DNA of 64,000 bases, taken from NCBI RefSeq assembly GCF_015453285.1, contig NZ_JADLZT010000008.1:62001-126000 (forward strand), read 5' to 3'. The position numbers and the translations under genes are program-made. Under the pieces are notes generated by a model. The model searched no databases. It was not told where the DNA came from and worked only from the letters and a program-made list of their open reading frames with translations. Source of the stretch: Lysobacter niastensis. Its GTDB lineage: Bacteria > Pseudomonadota > Gammaproteobacteria > Xanthomonadales > Xanthomonadaceae. Of this stretch, positions 59,178 to 64,000 are shown in pieces. Every line of letters starts with the position of its first letter. Position 1 is the first letter of the stretch.

Positions 59178-60422
59178 TCAGGCCACCGCTTGCGACTGAC
59201 CGCGGTCGGCGTAACGGTCGAGCAGGCGTTCGATGCGACGGAACACTTCGCGCAGGTCGTCCGGTTGCGGCAACAGCGTCACGCGGAAGTGATTGCGGTA
59301 GGGCACGTTGAAGCTGGAACCCGGCACCACCAGCACGTCTTCGGTTTCGAGCAGTTCCAGCGCGAAACGGTGGTCGTCGAAGCCCTGCGCCGCAGCGCCG
59401 GTCACGGCCGGGAACGCGTACAGCGCACCGGCCGGCGCGACGAGTTCCAGGTGCCGGCTCGCAGCAACGCTCTCGGTCACCGCCCGGCGAGCCTCGTACA
59501 GGCGGCCGCCGGGTGCGCACAACGGCGCGATGGTGTCTTCGCCATGCAGTGCGGCGTCGATCGCGAACTGGCCCGGCACGTTGGCGCACAAGCGCAGCGC
59601 GCCGAGCAGGTCCATCGCGTGGTGCAGGTTGCCGCTGGCGACCGGATCGCCCGAAAGCACCGCCCAGCCGACGCGCCAGCCGCAGGCGCGGTGCACCTTG
59701 CTCAGGCCGCCGAACGACAGGCACGGCAGGTCGCCGGCGATCGGTGCGACCGGCGTGAACTGCGCGCCGTCGTAGAGGATCGAGTCGTAGATCTCGTCGG
59801 CCATCAGCAGCAGCTTGTGGCGTGCGGCAATGGCGACGATCTTTTCGATCAGCTCGCGCGGGTATGCGGCGCCGGTCGGGTTGTTGGGGTTGATCAGCAC
59901 GATCGCACGGGTGCGGCTGGACACCAGCTGCGCGATCTCGTCCGGGTCGGGCAGGAAGCCGTTCTCCGGCAGGCAGCGGTAATAGACCGGGCGGCCGTCG
60001 TTGAGGATGGTCGCCGCGCTCCACAACGGATAATCGGGCGAGGGCAGCAGCACTTCATCGCCGGGATTGAGCAGCGCCCGCAGCGACAGGTCGATCAGCT
60101 CGCTGACGCCATTGCCGACGAACACCCGTTCCGGGCTGGCATTGGGCGTACCGCGCTGCTTGTGGAAGGCGGCGATCGCCTCACGCGCGGCCGGCAGGCC
60201 CTGCTGGTGGGTGTAGGGGTCGGTATCGGCGATGCGGTCGGCGATCGCGCGCTGCAGGTGCTCCGGCGCGCGGAACCCGAACGCGCCCGGGTTGCCGATG
60301 TTGAGCTTGATCAGCTTGCGGCCCTGGGCCTCCAACTCGCGGGCTCGCCGGGCCAGTTCTCCGCGGATTTCGTAGCGGACTTCGGACAGGCGTTCACGGG
60401 TCTTCACGGGGGGCAGGGACAT
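59178..60422 (-). CDS. alaA: AlaA-like pyridoxal-phosphate aminotransferase
   Basis: 414 residues, fold type I class I aminotransferase. Key segments are the N-terminal IRGELARRARELEAQG and LNIGNPGAFGF, SPDYPLW (~128-134), INPNNPTGA (177-185), MADEIYDSILYDG, and the PLP-binding Lys242 in GGLSKVHRACGWRVGW. These match glutamate-pyruvate aminotransferase AlaA, which makes alanine; broader specificity is possible. The ribosome site before the ATG is weak. Confidence 0.9.
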   Translation of the reverse strand: MSLPPVKTRERLSEVRYEIRGELARRARELEAQGRKLIKLNIGNPGAFGFRAPEHLQRAIADRIADTDPYTHQQGLPAAREAIAAFHKQRGTPNASPERVFVGNGVSELIDLSLRALLNPGDEVLLPSPDYPLWSAATILNDGRPVYYRCLPENGFLPDPDEIAQLVSSRTRAIVLINPNNPTGAAYPRELIEKIVAIAARHKLLLMADEIYDSILYDGAQFTPVAPIAGDLPCLSFGGLSKVHRACGWRVGWAVLSGDPVASGNLHHAMDLLGALRLCANVPGQFAIDAALHGEDTIAPLCAPGGRLYEARRAVTESVAASRHLELVAPAGALYAFPAVTGAAAQGFDDHRFALELLETEDVLVVPGSSFNVPYRNHFRVTLLPQPDDLREVFRRIERLLDRYADRGQSQAVA

Positions 60423-60581
60423 CGCAGCAGGAGAGGTGGGGGTGGACCGCCAGACTAGCCAAAAAAACGCATGAACGGCACTGCGGGCACGCCCGATCCG
60501 AGGCCGATCCGCGACCGCGTACTGCGCCACGCAGGGCGGCCGAAGGTAGAATCCGGGCATGCCAACCCCCGCCACTGACTT

Positions 60582-61706
60582 TTGACTTCCACGCACGCCG
60601 CCCTGCAGGCGATCGGCTGGCCCCTCGCGGCCGATGAGGCGCGGCCGGCGACGACCGATTGGCAGCAGGCCTGGCGTGACCTGATGGCCACGCACCCGAA
60701 GGCCAGCCCGGCGCGGGTGGTGGAACAGCATCGCAGCGGCTACATCGTCTCCGACGGCCCCGACCAGAGCTTTCCGGTCGAATCGCTGCCCGAGTGGCAG
60801 CGCCCGCCCGGCTTCCGCAAAGGCACGGTGACCATCGACCAGCGCCCCGGCGTCGGCGACTGGGTGCTGGTCGAGGGGCGCAAGGCCGTGGCCCTGTTGC
60901 CGCGTCACAGCACAATCAAGCGTGCCGCCGCCGGCGAGCACTACCAGCAGCAGCTGATTGCGGCCAACGTCGACACGGTGTTCGTCGTCTGCGGCCTGGA
61001 CGCCGACTTCAATCCGCGCCGCATCGAACGCTACCTGCTGCTGGTGCGCGGCGGCGGTGTCGAGCCGGTGGTGGTGCTGACCAAGGCCGACCAGGCGCAG
61101 GACGTCACCGACGCGCTCGCCTCCCTGGTCGAACTGGCCGCGCAGGACGTGGCCGTGCGCGCAGTCAACGCCAAGGACGCCGAGAGCATCCTGGTGCTGG
61201 CGCCGTGGCTGCAGCCCGGTCGCACCGCGGTGCTGGTCGGCAGCTCCGGCGCCGGCAAGTCGACGCTGACCAACACGCTGCTTGGCATCGAGAAGATGAA
61301 GACCAGCGCCGTGCGCGAGCACGACTCGCGCGGCCGCCACACCACCACGCACCGCGCGCTGATCCCGCTGCCGTCGGGCGCCTGCCTGATCGATACGCCC
61401 GGCATGCGCGAGCTGAAGCCGACCGGCGAGGAAGACGTCGCCGAGAACTTCAGCGACGTCGAAGCGCTGGCCGATCAGTGCAAGTTCCGCGATTGCCACC
61501 ACGAGCGCGAGCCGGGCTGCGCCGTGCGCGGTGCGATCGAGGCGGGCAAGCTCGACCCGCAGCGCTTCGCCAATTACCTGAAGCTGCGCGACGAGGTTGC
61601 CGGTGCCGCCAACAAGCTCGCCAACCGGCGCGCGCAGAAGGCCGACGAGAAAGTGCAGGGCAAGGCGCTCAACAAGCGCCTGGACGAGAAGTACGGGCGC
61701 CATTGA
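60582..61706 (+). CDS. rsgA: Ribosome small-subunit GTPase RsgA; start region doubtful
   Basis: 374 residues as drawn from a TTG. RsgA is a circularly permuted GTPase that matures the 30S subunit. N-terminal OB domain, then NVDTVFVVCGLD, LTKAD (G4) before GSSGAGKST (G1, 219-227), DTPGMREL (G3) and a zinc knuckle CKFRDCHHEREPGC near 300. No ribosome site supports the TTG. An 8-codon frame ATG...TGA at 60559-60585 overlaps it by four bases; adding one T to the TTTT at 60580-60583 would fuse them into a natural-looking N-terminus (MPTPATDFLTSTH...). See findings. Confidence 0.9.
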   Translation: MTSTHAALQAIGWPLAADEARPATTDWQQAWRDLMATHPKASPARVVEQHRSGYIVSDGPDQSFPVESLPEWQRPPGFRKGTVTIDQRPGVGDWVLVEGRKAVALLPRHSTIKRAAAGEHYQQQLIAANVDTVFVVCGLDADFNPRRIERYLLLVRGGGVEPVVVLTKADQAQDVTDALASLVELAAQDVAVRAVNAKDAESILVLAPWLQPGRTAVLVGSSGAGKSTLTNTLLGIEKMKTSAVREHDSRGRHTTTHRALIPLPSGACLIDTPGMRELKPTGEEDVAENFSDVEALADQCKFRDCHHEREPGCAVRGAIEAGKLDPQRFANYLKLRDEVAGAANKLANRRAQKADEKVQGKALNKRLDEKYGRH

Positions 61707-61807
61707 GGCGCATGGACGGTAACGCGGCGTAACCGGTACGGCGCGTCATCTGCGGCGTCATTCCCTCCTTCAACCCACGGTTCGTCGAAGGGGCGAAGCC
61801 GATGCCT

Positions 61808-61850
61808 GCCGTTCGTCCTGAGCGTAGGCGCATAGCGCCGGAGTCGAAGG
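61808..61850 (+). repeat. REP-like element D (plus copy, with fragment)
   Basis: A single plus-oriented copy with centre GGCGCATAGCGCC. A partial copy (GGTTCGTCGAAGGGGCGAAG) lies just upstream at about 61778-61797. Confidence 0.85.
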
Positions 61851-61946
61851 GCGGACGCGTTGGAGCTTTGCCGGGCACGCGCAGTCCTTCAATTTGTGCG
61901 CCGCGGCCCGGGTGCACCCCGGCAATGGACTACACTCGCGCACGGC

Positions 61947-63218
61947 ATGAACAGAATGTCGAACGCCCTCTCGCAGGAGGTCGCCCACCATGCAGCGCTC
62001 GACTCGCGCATGGTCGCGGCCGTGCGCGACGTCCGCGTGCTGGCGCTGGCAAGCTGGCCGGCCGGGCTGGAGGTGCAGTTCCTGGCCGACTACGCCCGCG
62101 GCGTCGTGAAGCTCCCGCAGGTCGAATATCCCAAGCTCGATCTCGCCGAGGTTCGCAGCGAGCTTGACGCCATCGCGAAAGCCGCCGACGAGCAACATCC
62201 GCTCGGCCAGTACGTGGCCGAATCGGCGCGCAGTTGGGCGGTCGCCGCGGCGCTGTGCGAATCGCTGGGCACCGACGCCGTCACCGATTACTCGATCCAG
62301 TTGTTCGGTCATCCCGGCCAGGCCCTGCCCGGCGACGGTCCGAGCACGCTGGAGGCGGCGCACCATTTCATTTCCATCGCCGACGAGCTCGACCACGAGC
62401 TGCTGTCGCCCGCCGAGCACGTCACCATCTCCGCGACCGCGTTGCAGCTGCAATTGCAGCGCGAGCTCGACGACTACTTCGACGGCCGCGTGATCGAGGT
62501 CGAACTCGATCCCGACCTGATCGCCAAGGCCGCGGCCGGCGCGACCCGCATCCGTCTGCGCCACGGCGCCGCCTTCAGCGATTACGACCGTCACCAGTTG
62601 CTGCAGCATGAAGCGTTCGTGCATTCGCTGACCGCGCTCAACGGACGCGACCAGCACATCCTGCCCAGCCTCGCGCTGTCATCGCCCCGGGTCACCGTGA
62701 CGCAGGAAGGGCTGGCGACCTTCGCCGAGCAGATCACCGGCAGCATCGACATCGGCCGCATGAAGCGCATCAGCCTGCGCATCGAAGCGGTGCAGATGGC
62801 GCTGGACGGCGCCGACTTCGTCGAGGTGTTTCGCTATTTCCTGAAGTCAGGGCAATCGCCGGAGGACAGTTTCGCCTCGGCGCAGCGCATCTTCCGCGGC
62901 GTGCCTACCTGCGGCGGCAGCGCCTTCACCAAGGACACGGTGTACCTGCGCGGCCTGGTCAGCGTGCACACGTTCTTCCGCTGGGCGCTGCACCAGCAGA
63001 AGCTGGGACTGTGCCGGCAGTTGTTCGCCGGCAAGATGACGCTGGGCGACGTGCAGCGCTTCGAGCCGCTGGTCGCCGAAGGCGTGATCAAGCCCGCGCG
63101 CTGGCTGCCGCGCTGGATCGCGCGCGCGAACGGACTGGCCGGCATGCTGGCGTTCTCGCTGTTCGCCAACCGCATCCGCCTGGCCAGCATCGCCGAGGAT
63201 TGCTTCAGCGATATCTGA
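61947..63218 (+). CDS. DUF1704/QEGLA-motif protein with HExxxH
   Basis: 423 residues, cytoplasmic. It carries the diagnostic VTQEGLATFAEQ (QEGLA at 253-257) and an HExxxH site (His221, Glu222, His226) followed by the RMKRISLRIEAVQMALDG helix. This is the family containing eukaryotic MATCAP tyrosine carboxypeptidases, so metallopeptidase activity is plausible; in bacteria some members were linked to flavohaemoglobin expression by annotation only. No good ribosome site precedes either the ATG at 61947 or that at 61956; leaderless translation is possible (TACACT lies 17 bases upstream). Confidence 0.85.
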   Translation: MNRMSNALSQEVAHHAALDSRMVAAVRDVRVLALASWPAGLEVQFLADYARGVVKLPQVEYPKLDLAEVRSELDAIAKAADEQHPLGQYVAESARSWAVAAALCESLGTDAVTDYSIQLFGHPGQALPGDGPSTLEAAHHFISIADELDHELLSPAEHVTISATALQLQLQRELDDYFDGRVIEVELDPDLIAKAAAGATRIRLRHGAAFSDYDRHQLLQHEAFVHSLTALNGRDQHILPSLALSSPRVTVTQEGLATFAEQITGSIDIGRMKRISLRIEAVQMALDGADFVEVFRYFLKSGQSPEDSFASAQRIFRGVPTCGGSAFTKDTVYLRGLVSVHTFFRWALHQQKLGLCRQLFAGKMTLGDVQRFEPLVAEGVIKPARWLPRWIARANGLAGMLAFSLFANRIRLASIAEDCFSDI

Positions 63219-63250
63219 CCCGTACGGCGAAATCGTGATGGAAGCAAAAT

Positions 63251-63402
63251 CCCGTTCGTCCTGAGCGTAGGCGCGCAGCGCCGGAGTCGAAGGATGAGCG
63301 GATGGGGTGCATAACGCCTCACTTGTCCATGCGGACGCCATCAAGTGTTCGTCACCCGTCCACCCCTCGACTCCGCTTCGCTACGCTCAGGGCGAACGGT
63401 GA
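63251..63402. repeat. REP-like pair E (inverted copies)
   Basis: Long plus copy at 63251-63296 with centre GGCGCGCAGCGCC; short minus copy at 63361-63402 (CCTCGACTCCGCTTCGCTACGCTCAGGGCGAACGG). Separation about 65 bases, filling the gap between two convergent genes. Confidence 0.88.
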
Positions 63403-63437
63403 AGATTGGTCGGGGAGGGCCTGCGCGCAGGTTGCCG

Positions 63438-64000
63438 TCACTCCAACCGCCGCAGCGCCCCATCCTTCTCGATTACATAGTCGGCATCCTCGCTGCCGCC
63501 GACCAGGCGCACGCGTTCGCCGATGGGGACGCCGGCGTAGCTGGGGATCCCAAGCGACAGGCGCAGATAGATCCAGTGCTGGCCCGCATCGGCGGCGCGT
63601 ATTCGTACCGGGTGTCCTTCGGCGCGCGCGACCGCGTCGGCCATCGCCGGCGAGAACACCGCCTGCAGTTCGCCGACCTCGTGCATCCGCCGCATGACGT
63701 TGACGCCGTGCCACAGGCTCAGCACGGCGGCGATGCCCAGCGCTATCCGTCCGCGACGGTCGCTCCTGGCCCACACTGCCGCCGCCAGCCCCGCGATCGC
63801 AGCGGCGAAGCCGTAGCCGTACTGGTTGGCCGACTCCGCGAGGATCAGCACCGGCCCCAGCGCTGCGGCACCGACCAGCAGGAAGGCGGCGAGCCAGCGC
63901 GAGCCGGCACGCCAGAACGTCCAGGCGACCGCCAGCCAGACCAGGCCGGCGACCCACAGGCGGGCGTCGCCCGCGCCTTTCTCCAGCAGGCCGGTGATGC
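63438..64000 (-). CDS. Membrane protein, C-terminal part, cut by right edge
   Basis: The minus strand from the right edge stays open to the stop at 63438, giving about 187 residues. Three or four hydrophobic segments (including LWVAGLVWLAVAWTFW, WLAAFLLVGAAALGPVLILAES and RIALGIAAVLSLWHGVNVM) precede a soluble C-terminal region of ~90 residues (QAVFSPAMADAVARAEGHPV, HWIYLRLSLGIPSYAGVPIGERVRL). This resembles C-terminal regions of polytopic glycosyltransferase-like proteins, but the diagnostic N-terminus is missing, so the function stays open. Confidence 0.7.
   Translation of the reverse strand, partial: ITGLLEKGAGDARLWVAGLVWLAVAWTFWRAGSRWLAAFLLVGAAALGPVLILAESANQYGYGFAAAIAGLAAAVWARSDRRGRIALGIAAVLSLWHGVNVMRRMHEVGELQAVFSPAMADAVARAEGHPVRIRAADAGQHWIYLRLSLGIPSYAGVPIGERVRLVGGSEDADYVIEKDGALRRLE

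Overview
This window looks like chromosomal DNA from a Xanthomonadaceae gammaproteobacterium, closest in feel to Lysobacter or Luteimonas. The evidence is very high GC (about 70% in most genes, by eye), TonB-dependent receptors of the Xanthomonas/Caulobacter type, a plant/Xanthomonas-type glutamate-cysteine ligase, a GH13 alpha-glucosidase whose residue numbering matches Xanthomonas XgtA as I recall it, and dispersed REP-like repeats. The genus is inference. I saw no rRNA, tRNA, CRISPR array, phage genes or transposase.

Layout. 1-5260: a pectin/galacturonate module with a Tat-exported pectinesterase (cut by the left edge), a TonB-dependent receptor, and a divergent kdgK-kdgA pair. 5269-10850: an endonuclease-like hydrolase, two DsbA-type oxidoreductases, a diheme cytochrome c4, engB and a GT4 glycosyltransferase. 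10902-31463: a 20-kb starch/maltodextrin locus. It has an outer-membrane receptor, secreted GH13 enzymes, a pullulanase-type debranching enzyme, a cytoplasmic GH13 alpha-glucosidase, an exported six-hairpin glycosidase, an MFS sugar transporter, a tandem double esterase and a LacI-type regulator; a phospholipase-D-family lipoprotein sits inside it. The two divergent promoter regions of the locus share the same 15-base near-palindrome, a strong candidate operator for that LacI protein. 31587-42536: housekeeping and detoxification genes, including a VIT1-type transporter, gshA, a Dph6-like ATPase, a TPR lipoprotein, ppc, and a complete glutathione-dependent formaldehyde pathway (adhC, gfa, fghA).

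42540-46925 has visibly lower GC and encodes a small secreted protein, a metzincin-like peptidase and a large Asp-rich surface protein with a cysteine-rich tail; it looks like an accessory insertion. 47145-64000 returns to core-like genes: a LuxR regulator, DegV, an HCCA-isomerase-like protein, a paired amidohydrolase system in which one partner has lost its metal motif, AMP nucleosidase, GFA and LprI-like proteins, a glutaredoxin/IscA-like/rhodanese fusion, a polysaccharide deacetylase, MAPEG, a GDSL hydrolase, an AlaA-like aminotransferase, rsgA, a QEGLA/HExxxH protein and a truncated membrane protein.

How the parts work together (inference). The receptor at 10902 would import maltodextrins released by exported amylases. 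Pullulanase and the periplasmic glycosidase would trim them, the MFS carrier would move maltose or short dextrins inward, and the XgtA-like enzyme would finish hydrolysis, all under LacI control. The pectin module has the same logic: receptor uptake of pectin fragments and KDG kinase/KDPG aldolase at the end of the pathway.
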